Shown: positions 1 through 6,969, counted from the stretch's first letter. The stretch is DNA of 21,853 bases from an uncultured Paracoccaceae bacterium (GCA_937927675.1 CALBSG010000044.1:1-21853); one strand, 5' to 3'. Translations and numbers: made by a program. The notes: a model not told the origin generated them from the sequence alone.

Positions 1-1032
1 GCCGGGCCGCGCCTCGGCCTTGCCATACATGTGCAGGGCGGCGTGGCGTTCCTTCAGGATTGCCGGGATGCGGTCCACATCGTCGCCGATCAGGTTTTCC
101 ATCACCACATCGGAATGGCGTGCGCCATCGCCCAAGGGCAGCCCCACCACGGCGCGAATGTGCTGTTCAAACTGGTCCACCGCGCAGCCGTTTTGCGTCC
201 AGTGGCCCGAGTTATGCACCCGCGGCGCGATTTCATTGACCAATAGCCCCTGCGGCGTGACGAACAGTTCCACCCCCATCACGCCCACATAGTCGAGCGC
301 GTTCAGAATCCGCGCCGCCAGCAACACCGCATCCGACCGCTGGCTGGGGGTAAGCCGCGCCGGGATGGTCGTCGTCGACAAGATCCCATCCTTATGCACA
401 TTCTCGCCCGGATCATAGGCGGCAACCGAGCCATCCAGCCCGCGCGCCGCAATCACCGAAACCTCATGGCTGAAGGAGACGAACCCTTCCAGCACCGCAG
501 GCGCGCCCGCCATGGCGGCAAATGCGCCGGGCGCATCGGCGGTGGTCATGATCCGCGCTTGGCCCTTGCCGTCATAGCCAAGCCGGGTGGTCTTCAAAAT
601 CGCGGGCGTGCCGATCCGCTCCAGCGCGGCCTCAAGATCAGCCAGAGTATTCACTGCGGCATAGGGCGCGCAGGTCAGGCCCAGCCCGGTCAGAAAATCC
701 TTTTCCGCCATGCGCTCTTGGCTGACAGCCAAGGCCCGGCGGTTCGGGCGGATCGGTTTTGCCGCCTCAAGCAGGTCCAGCGCGGCGGTGGGGACGTTTT
801 CAAACTCATAGGTGATGACATCAACCGCGGCCGCAAACGCAGCCAGAGCGGCGTGATCGTCATAGCTTGCGGTGGTGCAGGCATGGGCCACATCCGCGGC
901 AGGCGGGTTGGCGCCCGGCTCATAGATATGGGTCTTGTAGCCAAGGCGGCTTGCCGCAACCGACAGCATGCGGCCCAGCTGACCGCCGCCCAGAATACCA
1001 ATGGTGGAACCGGGTTTCAGCATCTCATTCAT
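1..1032 (-). CDS. purK: PurK, N5-carboxyaminoimidazole ribonucleotide synthase (3' end cut by window edge)
   Basis: PurK is an ATP-grasp enzyme that uses ATP and bicarbonate to carboxylate AIR to N5-CAIR in purine synthesis; PurE then isomerises the product. The minus-strand translation begins MNEMLKPGSTIGILGGGQLG, giving the N-terminal nucleotide-binding glycine motif GGGQLGRM. Further family motifs are YEFENVP, KTTRLGYDGKGQ, FEVS-like FSHEVSV, NEIAPRVHNSGHWT and, at the edge, YGKAEARPG. There are 344 codons inside the window, so probably only about 10-20 C-terminal residues are missing. I chose the ATG at 1032-1030 because GGAGG lies 9 bases upstream; an in-frame ATG at 1023 is the alternative. 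The start overlaps the purE stop by 8 bases, so translational coupling is likely. Confidence 0.95.
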   Translation of the reverse strand, partial: MNEMLKPGSTIGILGGGQLGRMLSVAASRLGYKTHIYEPGANPPAADVAHACTTASYDDHAALAAFAAAVDVITYEFENVPTAALDLLEAAKPIRPNRRALAVSQERMAEKDFLTGLGLTCAPYAAVNTLADLEAALERIGTPAILKTTRLGYDGKGQARIMTTADAPGAFAAMAGAPAVLEGFVSFSHEVSVIAARGLDGSVAAYDPGENVHKDGILSTTTIPARLTPSQRSDAVLLAARILNALDYVGVMGVELFVTPQGLLVNEIAPRVHNSGHWTQNGCAVDQFEQHIRAVVGLPLGDGARHSDVVMENLIGDDVDRIPAILKERHAALHMYGKAEARPG

Positions 1033-1507
1033 CCTTCGGTTCCTCCGGGATCGAGGCGGAAAGTGCCTCACGCCAAGCATCCAGCCGTACGGCCAAAGCG
1101 GCGTCAGAAATTGCCAGAATACCAGCGGCCATCAACCCGGCATTGGCCGCGCCCGCAGCCCCTATGGCCATGGTGGCGACCGGATAGCCCTTGGGCATCT
1201 GCAAGATCGAATAAAGGCTGTCGACGCCCGACAGGGCCTTGGTCAGGACCGGCACGCCGATGACCGGCACGCGGGTTTTCGACGCCATCATGCCCGGCAG
1301 ATGCGCCGCACCGCCTGCGCCTGCAATGATCACCTTCAACCGCCCGGCGGCCTCTTTGCCATAGGTCCAAAGCCGATCCGGGGTGCGGTGGGCTGAGACG
1401 ATCTTCGTCTCATAGGAAATGCCAAGCTGATCCAAGATCAAAGCGGCCTCTTTCATCGTCGGCCAGTCGGACTGACTTCCCATGATGATCCCAACGTCAA
1501 CGGCCAT
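1025..1507 (-). CDS. purE: PurE, N5-carboxyaminoimidazole ribonucleotide mutase
   Basis: PurE moves the carboxyl group of N5-CAIR to make CAIR, the step after PurK. The 160-residue length is normal for the bacterial class I enzyme. The sequence shows the phosphate-binding GSQSDW (residues 10-15), the catalytic-histidine motif SAHRTPDR (about 38-45) and AGAGGAAHLPGM (about 62-73). The ATG at 1507 gives the expected N-terminus, MAVDVGIIMGSQSD. It is the upstream gene of a purE-purK pair. A short perfect inverted repeat (CCCTATC, GGT, GATAGGG at 1515-1531) sits just upstream of the start and could be a leader hairpin or operator; I do not recognise it. Confidence 0.96.
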   Translation of the reverse strand: MAVDVGIIMGSQSDWPTMKEAALILDQLGISYETKIVSAHRTPDRLWTYGKEAAGRLKVIIAGAGGAAHLPGMMASKTRVPVIGVPVLTKALSGVDSLYSILQMPKGYPVATMAIGAAGAANAGLMAAGILAISDAALAVRLDAWREALSASIPEEPKDE

Positions 1508-1569
1508 GCTTGCCCCCTATCGGTGATAGGGCGGCAATATACTGGGGCGGGGCAGGGGGCAACCCGTAG

Positions 1570-1588
1570 GGTGGGTTATCACCCCACC
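1570..1588. repeat. Short inverted repeat between the YdcH-like gene and purE
   Basis: GGTGGG at 1570-1575 pairs with CCCACC at 1583-1588 around a 7-base loop. It lies just beyond the 3' end of the minus-strand YdcH-like gene, so it may help terminate that transcript, but no T-run follows on either strand. The flanking CCGTAGGGTGGGTTA resembles dispersed REP-like repeats seen in many bacterial genomes. That resemblance is from memory and cannot be tested from one copy. Confidence 0.35.
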
Positions 1589-1595
1589 AACAGCG

Positions 1596-1814
1596 TCACG
1601 CGATGATATCGGGGATCAGCTGATCTTCGAATTTCACGATCTGATCTTTCAGCGCCAGCTTTTGCTTTTTCAGCCGCCGCAAGGTCAGGGCATCGGGCCG
1701 ACCGCTGGCCTCCAACGCGGCAATCGCCTCGTCCAGATCGCGATGCTCGCGGCGCAGGACTTCAAGCCTCACCCGAAGCATGTCCTCAAAATTCATCTCG
1801 CTGGAAATGTTCAT
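1596..1814 (-). CDS. YdcH-like small protein (DUF465 type)
   Basis: This is a small, highly charged protein of 72 residues from the ATG at 1814, or 78 from a GTG at 1832. The stretch MLRVRLEVLRREHRDLDEAI followed by RRLKKQKLALKDQI is a helical hairpin typical of the YdcH/DUF465 family, whose function is unknown. It has no signal peptide or membrane segment. Neither start has a good ribosome-binding site. I prefer the ATG because it gives MNISSEMNFEDML, the usual kind of N-terminus for relatives. The upstream purine genes on the same strand are separate, with an 88-base gap on the purE side. The family assignment is by sequence pattern only. Confidence 0.8.
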   Translation of the reverse strand: MNISSEMNFEDMLRVRLEVLRREHRDLDEAIAALEASGRPDALTLRRLKKQKLALKDQIVKFEDQLIPDIIA

Positions 1815-1925
1815 GGCAGGATCAGGGTCCACACTTCTTGGCTTTGGCTAAGGTTACAGCGATTCGGGGTGGCGATGGGGAAGAATCTGGGGCCGATATG
1901 ATCATTTTTTGTGAACCGACATACT

Positions 1926-1954
1926 CTTGCGCCGCGCGGGCCATCGACCCATAT
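1926..1954 (+). promoter_or_regulatory. Possible RpoH (heat-shock sigma) promoter upstream of hsp20
   Basis: CTTGCG at 1926-1931 and CCATAT at 1949-1954 are separated by 17 bases. CTTG followed by CCCATAT matches the general form of sigma-32 promoters. It lies about 65 bases upstream of the hsp20 start, and small heat-shock genes are classic RpoH targets. The match is by eye, and the A-rich part of the -35 element is missing. Confidence 0.45.
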
Positions 1955-2018
1955 TGGGGGCACCGGTTGCCAGAATGGGGCCGGGAGCAAAGATGTCGCT
2001 TATCTTAGGACACCTGAC

Positions 2019-2432
2019 ATGACGAAACTCAGCTTCGGCGCGCACCCCTTCCTTTTGGGGTTCGAACAGCTGGAACGGCTGGTGGAACGCACCGCCAAAA
2101 CCGCCTCGGAAGGCTATCCGCCCTTCAACATCGAGGCGACCTCGGACAACACTTATCGCATCACCCTTGCGGTGGCAGGTTTTCGCGAAGAAGATCTCGC
2201 CATTACGGTCGAGGATCGCCAACTGGTGGTCCGCGGACGGCAGGGCGATGACGGCGCCGACAGGGTGTTCCTGCACCGTGGCATCGCCGCCCGTGCCTTC
2301 CAGCGCAGCTTTGTATTGGCCGATGGGGTGGAGGTTGCAGGGGCCGGGCTGGACCATGGTCTTTTGAACATCGACCTGCGGCGTCAGGTTCCTGAAACCA
2401 TTGTGCAGACCATCAAGATCGGCCGCAAATAA
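2019..2432 (+). CDS. Small heat-shock protein, Hsp20 / IbpA family
   Basis: This is an ATP-independent holdase chaperone that binds unfolding proteins and passes them to DnaK/ClpB. The 137-residue protein has an alpha-crystallin domain: FNIEATSDNTYRITLAVAGF, then DLAITVEDRQLVVRGR, and the late motif GLDHGLLNIDL. The N-terminus MTKLSFGAHPFLLGFEQLER matches the IbpA-like class A type of alphaproteobacteria. An open frame extends 36 codons upstream, but the ATG at 2019 is preferred because TAGGA lies 8 bases before it and the family starts there. The DUF1150 gene follows after 10 bases, so they are probably cotranscribed from a heat-shock-type promoter near 1926-1954. Confidence 0.93.
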   Translation: MTKLSFGAHPFLLGFEQLERLVERTAKTASEGYPPFNIEATSDNTYRITLAVAGFREEDLAITVEDRQLVVRGRQGDDGADRVFLHRGIAARAFQRSFVLADGVEVAGAGLDHGLLNIDLRRQVPETIVQTIKIGRK

Positions 2433-2442
2433 GGGGATCGTC

Positions 2443-2670
2443 ATGGATATGAAATTCAACGCATTGCCAGCCGCAGAGCGGGCCATTGTCTATGTCCGCC
2501 CGGTGCTGGTCGCGGATTTGCCGACCGAAGTGCAGGAACAGATCGGCGATCTGGCGACGGTTTATGCGCTGCACCGGTCGGATGGCCAGCAGGTCGCTTT
2601 GGTCGCGGACCGCAAGCTTGCCTTCAATTTGGCCCGCGAACACGAGATGGTGCCGGTCTCGGTGCATTGA
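2443..2670 (+). CDS. DUF1150 family small protein
   Basis: This is a 75-residue protein of unknown function. It shows the DUF1150 pattern: IVYVRPVLVADLP near the start, VYALHRSDGQQVALV in the middle and DRKLAFNLAREHEMVPVSVH at the end. No membrane segment or signal peptide is visible. The ATG at 2443 has AGGGGA 5 bases upstream; a TTG further upstream would overlap hsp20 and is less likely. Genes of this family commonly sit directly behind Hsp20 genes in alphaproteobacteria. A role in the same stress response is therefore likely but only inferred. Confidence 0.85.
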   Translation: MDMKFNALPAAERAIVYVRPVLVADLPTEVQEQIGDLATVYALHRSDGQQVALVADRKLAFNLAREHEMVPVSVH

Positions 2671-2725
2671 TTTGCCGGTTGGCCGACGCCCCAATCTGCA
2701 TCAACCAAAGGTATAGGCCGCTGAA

Positions 2726-2743
2726 ATTGCACTCGGGTGCAAT
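2726..2743. promoter_or_regulatory. Perfect 7-4-7 inverted repeat upstream of the first cytochrome b561 gene
   Basis: ATTGCAC at 2726-2732 and GTGCAAT at 2737-2743 form a perfect inverted repeat around TCGG. It lies about 65 bases upstream of the cytochrome b561 start, in a 136-base gap. It could be a dimeric regulator's operator or a small RNA hairpin. I do not recognise the motif. Confidence 0.4.
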
Positions 2744-2806
2744 GGCATTTGGCGTGCTGGGTGACATTCTGCGCCCAAGGGCATGCTGCCCCGACAGGAG
2801 AGATAA

Positions 2807-3295
2807 ATGTCATCGACGACTGGGTATAGCCCGCTTCAGATTGCGCTGCACTGGGGTGTCGCGCTGGGCGTTTTGTTCAACTACATCTTCAGCGAAGGTA
2901 TGGAAGATGCCTTTGACGCCGCCGTCGAAGGCGAAGCCATGGCCGAACCCGCGGGCTTTGGCGTCCCGGGCGGGCATGTCTGGGTTGGGGTGGCGGTTCT
3001 GGCGCTGGTGATCATCCGCCTCTTGGTACGCATGGCCCAAGGCGCGCCCGCGGCGGAACGCGGCCTTGCGGGGGCTGCTGCCACTTGGGGCCACCGTGCG
3101 CTGTATCTGCTGATGCTGGCGGTGCCTGCGCTGGGTGCGATTTCGTGGTTCGGCGGCATCGACGCCACGGCGGAGCCCCACGCGCTCTTGGCCAATGTGC
3201 TGATGGTTCTGGCAGGCGCACATGCGCTGATGGCGCTTTATCACCAGTATGTCTTGAAAGATGACCTCTTGGGCCGCATGACGCGCCCCCGCTGA
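2807..3295 (+). CDS. Cytochrome b561 family membrane protein
   Basis: This is a small inner-membrane b-type cytochrome, probably passing electrons between quinol and a periplasmic acceptor. The 162 residues contain about four transmembrane helices (roughly 10-27, 56-75, 97-117 and 127-147). Likely haem-ligand histidines are H15 (ALHWG), H57 (GGHVWVG), H96 (WGHRALY), H139 and H146 (AHALMALYHQY). An acidic loop at about 28-48 separates helices 1 and 2. AGGAG 6 bases before the ATG supports the start. It stands alone between the DUF1150 gene and a strong terminator. The physiological partner cannot be told from sequence. Confidence 0.88.
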   Translation: MSSTTGYSPLQIALHWGVALGVLFNYIFSEGMEDAFDAAVEGEAMAEPAGFGVPGGHVWVGVAVLALVIIRLLVRMAQGAPAAERGLAGAAATWGHRALYLLMLAVPALGAISWFGGIDATAEPHALLANVLMVLAGAHALMALYHQYVLKDDLLGRMTRPR

Positions 3296-3312
3296 CCCGA
3301 TCTGTCGCAACG

Positions 3313-3345
3313 AAAAAGGGCCGCCCAAGAGGGGCGGCCCTTTTT
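3313..3345. terminator. Strong bidirectional intrinsic terminator
   Basis: A 14-base perfect inverted repeat (arms 3313-3326 and 3332-3345, loop AAGAG) has a GGGCCGCCC core flanked by an A-run on the left and T-run on the right. It therefore ends with a U-tract in both directions. It lies between the convergent cytochrome b561 gene and sat-cysC, serving both. Confidence 0.93.
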
Positions 3346-3361
3346 TACTGTCTTGCTGGTA

Positions 3362-5068
3362 TCAAGCCTTGATCAGGCCCATCGATTCCAGCTTCAGGAT
3401 CACCTGATGGGCGCAAGCGTCCACCTCGGTGCCTTCGGTGTCCAGCACGATTTCCGCTTTGGTCGGGGCTTCATAGGGGTCAGAGATCCCGGTGAATTCC
3501 TTGATCTTGCCTTCGCGGGCCAGTTTATAAAGCCCCTTGCGGTCGCGGCGTTCACATTCTTCGACCGAGGTCGAAACGTGAACCTCGATAAAGGCGCCAA
3601 AGCCCTCGATCATCTCGCGCACGGCACGGCGGGTCGCGGTATAGGGCGCAATCGGCGCACAGATCGCGATGCCACCGTTCTTGGTGATCTCAGACGCCAC
3701 ATAGCCGATACGGCGGATGTTGATGTCACGGTGCTCTTTCGAGAAGCCGAGTTCCGAGCTGAGATGCTTGCGGACCACATCGCCATCCAAGAGCGTCACC
3801 GGGCGCCCGCCCTGTTCCATCAGCTTGACCATCAATGCGTTGGCGATGGTCGATTTGCCCGAACCCGACAGCCCCGTGAAGAACACGGTAAAGCCCTGCT
3901 TGTCCCGCGCGGGCGAGGTTTTCCGCAGCTGGGTCACAACCTCGGGGAACGAGAACCATTCCGGGATGTCCAGACCTTCGCGCAGGCGGCGGCGCAGTTC
4001 GGTGCCAGAAATATCCAAGACCGTGCAGCCTTCCGGCACTTCGTTCGCCGGGAAATACTGTGCCTTTTCTTGCACATAGACCATGTGCTTGAAGTCGACC
4101 ATGGTGACGCCGATTTCGGCCTCAAACTTCTTGAACAGCTCTTGCGCGTCATAGGGGCCGTAGAAATCCTGACCCTGGCTGTTCTTGCCGGGGCCGGCAT
4201 GGTCGCGGCCGACGATGAAATGGGTCACGCCGTGGTTGCGGCGGATCAGCCCGTGCCAGACCGCCTCACGCGGGCCAGCCATACGCATCGCCAGATTGAG
4301 CAGCGACATGGTGGTGGTCGAGGCCGGATACTTGTCGATCACCGCCTCATAGCAGCGCACGCGGGTGAAGTGATCCACATCGCCCGGTTTGGTCATGCCG
4401 ACGACCGGATGGATCAACAGGTTGGCCTGTGCTTCGCGCGCGGCGCGGAAGGTCAGCTCTTGGTGCGCGCGGTGCAGCGGGTTGCGGGTCTGGAAGGCCA
4501 CGACCTTGTGCCAGCCCAGCTTGCGGAACAGCGCACGCAATTCGTTCGGCGTGTCGCGGCGGGCCTTGAAATCATAATGCACGGGCTGCTGGATACCGGT
4601 GATCGGGCCGCCGAGATAGATCTTGCCCGCTTGATTGTGCAGGTAGTTCACGGCTGGGTGCGCCAGATCATCGGCACCAAAGACCTTTTCGGCCTCATGT
4701 GCCTTGTTCGGCTCCCATTTGTCGCTGATGGACAGGATGGCAAGGATCACGCCTTCGGCGTCACGCAGGGCGATATCCTGACCGGGGGCAACCTTTTCGG
4801 CAAAGGCTTCAGACACATCCAGCGTGATCGGCATCGGCCAAAGCGTGCCATCGGCGAGCCGCATGTTATCAACGATGCCGTTGTAATCGGCCTCGGAGTT
4901 GAAGCCCTTCAGCGGGAAGAACCCGCCGTTCATCAAAAGCTCCAGATCGCAGACCTGACGCGGGGTCAGATCCCACGACGGCAGTGCGGCTGCCTCGTGC
5001 TTCAGTTTCAGCGCGGATTCGTGAGAGACATACAGCTCAGGGATCGGGGCGTGATTAGACAGGGCCAT
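3362..5068 (-). CDS. sat-cysC: Bifunctional sulfate adenylyltransferase / APS kinase
   Basis: This fusion activates sulfate in two steps: ATP sulfurylase makes APS, and APS kinase phosphorylates it to PAPS. The 568 residues divide into an N-terminal Sat domain (about 1-380) and a C-terminal kinase (about 390-568). Sat shows QTRNPLHRAH (193-202), GRDHAGPG (287-294) and DISGTELRR (352-360). The kinase has an intact P-loop GLSGSGKST (399-407), DGDVVR (428-433) and FTGISDPYEAP, so it looks catalytically active rather than a regulatory remnant as in some fungal enzymes. The open frame extends 40 codons upstream, but the ATG at 5068 gives the family N-terminus MALSNHAPIPELYVS. The ribosome-binding site is weak. 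It is a single gene ending at the bidirectional terminator. Confidence 0.95.
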   Translation of the reverse strand: MALSNHAPIPELYVSHESALKLKHEAAALPSWDLTPRQVCDLELLMNGGFFPLKGFNSEADYNGIVDNMRLADGTLWPMPITLDVSEAFAEKVAPGQDIALRDAEGVILAILSISDKWEPNKAHEAEKVFGADDLAHPAVNYLHNQAGKIYLGGPITGIQQPVHYDFKARRDTPNELRALFRKLGWHKVVAFQTRNPLHRAHQELTFRAAREAQANLLIHPVVGMTKPGDVDHFTRVRCYEAVIDKYPASTTTMSLLNLAMRMAGPREAVWHGLIRRNHGVTHFIVGRDHAGPGKNSQGQDFYGPYDAQELFKKFEAEIGVTMVDFKHMVYVQEKAQYFPANEVPEGCTVLDISGTELRRRLREGLDIPEWFSFPEVVTQLRKTSPARDKQGFTVFFTGLSGSGKSTIANALMVKLMEQGGRPVTLLDGDVVRKHLSSELGFSKEHRDINIRRIGYVASEITKNGGIAICAPIAPYTATRRAVREMIEGFGAFIEVHVSTSVEECERRDRKGLYKLAREGKIKEFTGISDPYEAPTKAEIVLDTEGTEVDACAHQVILKLESMGLIKA

Positions 5069-5096
5069 TGGTAAATGCTCGCTTTGTTGACCTTGG

Positions 5097-5122
5097 CTGC
5101 ACCGGGTGTCGGACCAGTGCAG
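5097..5122 (-). promoter_or_regulatory. Leader hairpin upstream of sat-cysC
   Basis: On the minus strand CTGCAC pairs with GTGCAG, with an inner GGT/ACC helix and a CCGAC loop. It would sit in the mRNA about 28 bases before the sat-cysC start. It could influence translation or bind a regulator. No known riboswitch class is recognised. Confidence 0.35.
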
Positions 5123-5134
5123 ATTTGGACGCGG

Positions 5135-5163
5135 CTTTAGACCCTGAACCGGGCATATTTCAA
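5135..5163 (-). promoter_or_regulatory. Possible promoter of sat-cysC
   Basis: On the minus strand TTGAAA (5163-5158) is followed after 17 bases by CTAAAG (5140-5135). The -35 is fair and the -10 is weak. It would start transcription just ahead of the leader hairpin at 5097-5122. Confidence 0.3.
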
Positions 5164-5227
5164 GCAAACTTGGGGTTTTGTTGCGCAATTAGGGCGGAAA
5201 TGCCGCGAATTGCACCGGCCTTGGGAC

Positions 5228-5258
5228 GTCATCCCCCGGAACGCAGCAGGGGGATGAC
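5228..5258 (-). terminator. Terminator-like hairpin after trxB
   Basis: A perfect 10-base inverted repeat (GTCATCCCCC and GGGGGATGAC, arms 5228-5237 and 5249-5258, 11-base loop) lies 25 bases beyond the trxB stop. There is no T-run in either direction, so termination by this hairpin alone is uncertain. Confidence 0.5.
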
Positions 5259-5282
5259 AAGGTTCTTGACGCTTGGCGCCGA

Positions 5283-6221
5283 TCAGTGCCCGGCGAGGTA
5301 GCGCTCTGCGTCGAGCGCCGCCATGCAGCCCATGCCGGCGCTGGTCACAGCCTGACGATAGACATGGTCGGTCAGGTCGCCGGCGGCAAACACGCCGGGA
5401 ATCGCGGTACGGGTGGTGCCCGGCTCCACCTTCACATAGCCGCCCGAATGCAGTTCCAACTGGTCCTTGACCAGTTCCGAGGCGGGCGCATGGCCGATGG
5501 CCACAAAGAAGCCATGGCACGGAACGTCCTTCGTTTCGCCGGTCTGCACGTTACGGGTGCGCACCGCCGTGACAGACGTCGGCGCATCGGTGCCCAGAAC
5601 CTCGGTCACTTCCGAATTCCACAGCATTTCGATCTTGGGGTTCTTGAACAACCGGTCCTGCATGATCTTTTCGGCGCGCAGGAAATCACGGCGGTGGATC
5701 AGCGTCACTTTGGTGGCGAAATTGGTCAGGAACAGCGCCTCTTCGACAGCGGTATTGCCGCCGCCGATCACCACAACTTCCTTGCCGCGATAGAAGAACC
5801 CATCGCAGGTGGCGCAGGCCGACACGCCAAAGCCCTTGAATTTTTCTTCCGACGGCAGGCCCAGCCATTTGGCCTGGGCGCCGGTCGCCAGAATAACCGC
5901 GTCGGCGGTATAGGTGGTGCCGCTGTCAGCCTGTGCCGTGAAGGGCCGGTTCTGCAGGTCCAGCGAGGTGATATAATCCGAGATCACCTCTGCCCCCATC
6001 GCCTCGGCATGGGCTTGCATGTTCACCATCAGGTCGGGGCCCTGAATATGTTTTTCGCCCGGCCAGTTTTCCACCTCGGTCGTGATGGTCAATTGTCCGC
6101 CGGGTTGCAGACCTTGCACCAGAATGGGGTTCAGCATGGCGCGGGCCGAATAGACGGCCGCCGTATAGCCTGCCGGGCCAGAGCCGATGATCAGAACCTT
6201 GGTGTGCCGCGTCTCGCCCAT
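5283..6221 (-). CDS. trxB: Thioredoxin reductase (NADPH)
   Basis: This FAD enzyme passes electrons from NADPH to thioredoxin in the cytoplasm. The 312-residue length fits the low-molecular-weight bacterial type. The FAD motif GSGPAGYTAA is at 13-22, the redox-active disulfide is C136-A-T-C139 in SACATCDGF, the NADPH-binding GGGNTAVEEA is at about 153-162, and the second FAD motif AAGDLTD is near the C-terminus. A G-rich ribosome-binding site (GGGGGAT) precedes the ATG at 6221 by a few bases. It diverges from an Lrp/AsnC gene across a 160-base gap, which makes that regulator a candidate controller. Confidence 0.96.
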   Translation of the reverse strand: MGETRHTKVLIIGSGPAGYTAAVYSARAMLNPILVQGLQPGGQLTITTEVENWPGEKHIQGPDLMVNMQAHAEAMGAEVISDYITSLDLQNRPFTAQADSGTTYTADAVILATGAQAKWLGLPSEEKFKGFGVSACATCDGFFYRGKEVVVIGGGNTAVEEALFLTNFATKVTLIHRRDFLRAEKIMQDRLFKNPKIEMLWNSEVTEVLGTDAPTSVTAVRTRNVQTGETKDVPCHGFFVAIGHAPASELVKDQLELHSGGYVKVEPGTTRTAIPGVFAAGDLTDHVYRQAVTSAGMGCMAALDAERYLAGH

Positions 6222-6305
6222 TCTATCCCCCGGGATTCGTTGTCTGGTCTCATATAGGCAAGGGGGAAGAGACGGGAAAGCCCCGCCTCAAGCCCCAGGA
6301 TTACG

Positions 6306-6360
6306 AATAATTGCGCGTCCGCGAAATATTATTGCGCCCGCCCGGCCATGCGCCTAATAA
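6306..6360 (+). promoter_or_regulatory. Divergent control region: promoter and repeated sites upstream of the Lrp/AsnC gene
   Basis: AATAATTGCGC (6306-6316) and TATTATTGCGC (6327-6337) match at 9 of 11 bases and are 21 bases apart, two helical turns, as expected for cooperative binding to one DNA face. The second copy contains TTGCGC (6332-6337), which with TAATAA (6355-6360) and a 17-base spacer makes a reasonable promoter. Transcription would begin about 15 bases before the regulator's start codon. Lrp/AsnC proteins often repress their own gene, so autoregulation is a natural inference. Confidence 0.5.
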
Positions 6361-6381
6361 GCGTCAAAACAGGAGTTATGA

Positions 6382-6882
6382 ATGGCCACCTCAAAGCTCG
6401 ATCCGATCGACCGTCACATCTTGGCTGAACTGCAGGCCGATGGGCGGATGACGAACGTCGAGCTGGCCAGCCGTGTCGGAATTTCCGCGCCGCCCTGCCT
6501 GCGCCGGGTGCGCACGCTGGAGGAAGAGGGCTATATCAAAGGCTATCATGCCGAGGTGAACGCCCGCGAACTTGGCTTTGAGGTCGCGGTGTTTGCCATG
6601 GTGCGGCTGAATTCTCAGGCCGAGGCGGATCTGTCGGCCTTTGAGGCACGCTGCCGCGCTTGGCCCTTGGTTCGTGAATGCCACATGCTGAACGGCGAGA
6701 TTGATTTCATTCTGAAATGTGTCTCGCCCGATCTGTCGTCGTTCCAGAACTTCCTGACCGAGGAACTTCTCAAGGCCGACAATGTTGCCAATGTCAAAAC
6801 CAGTCTGGTGATCCGCTGCGCCAAGGATGAGCCGGGTTTGCCGTTTGATGTGCTGGAAGCGCGGCTGGCAAAGAACGCCTGA
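6382..6882 (+). CDS. Lrp/AsnC family transcriptional regulator
   Basis: This is a 166-residue DNA-binding regulator. The N-terminal helix-turn-helix (about 8-58) includes LDPIDRHILAELQADGRMT, VELASRVGISAPPCLRRV and LEEEGYIKGY. The C-terminal RAM domain (about 70-150) includes VAVFAMVRL, VRECHMLNGEIDFILKC and the helix FQNFLTEELL. AGGAG about 6 bases before the ATG supports the start. It is divergent from trxB. The family usually senses amino acids, but the ligand here cannot be predicted. It is followed by a large compound hairpin at 6927-6969. Confidence 0.93.
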   Translation: MATSKLDPIDRHILAELQADGRMTNVELASRVGISAPPCLRRVRTLEEEGYIKGYHAEVNARELGFEVAVFAMVRLNSQAEADLSAFEARCRAWPLVRECHMLNGEIDFILKCVSPDLSSFQNFLTEELLKADNVANVKTSLVIRCAKDEPGLPFDVLEARLAKNA

Positions 6883-6926
6883 TCCGATTCAAATTTCGTC
6901 GAACATGATAAGCTAGGAAACGGTTC

Positions 6927-6969
6927 AGGCCGCCCCATAAGGTTGCCAGAGGAGCAACCGGGGCGGCCT
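6927..6969. terminator. Compound hairpin downstream of the Lrp/AsnC gene
   Basis: An outer 10-base helix (AGGCCGCCCC 6927-6936 with GGGGCGGCCT 6960-6969) encloses an ATAA bulge and an inner 6-base helix (GGTTGC 6941-6946 with GCAACC 6954-6959) with a 7-base loop. It probably marks the 3' end of the regulator transcript, although no U-tract follows. Read on the minus strand the loop is TCCTCTG, which is pyrimidine-rich. Confidence 0.5.

Noticed and set aside
394..1263. 289-residue plus-strand open frame
   Set aside because: It is antisense to purK and purE and shows no recognisable domain.
3353..5074. 573-residue plus-strand open frame
   Set aside because: It lies exactly opposite sat-cysC, whose motifs are clear; the translation is rich in His, Arg, Asp and Gln with no family pattern, typical of an antisense shadow in high-GC DNA.
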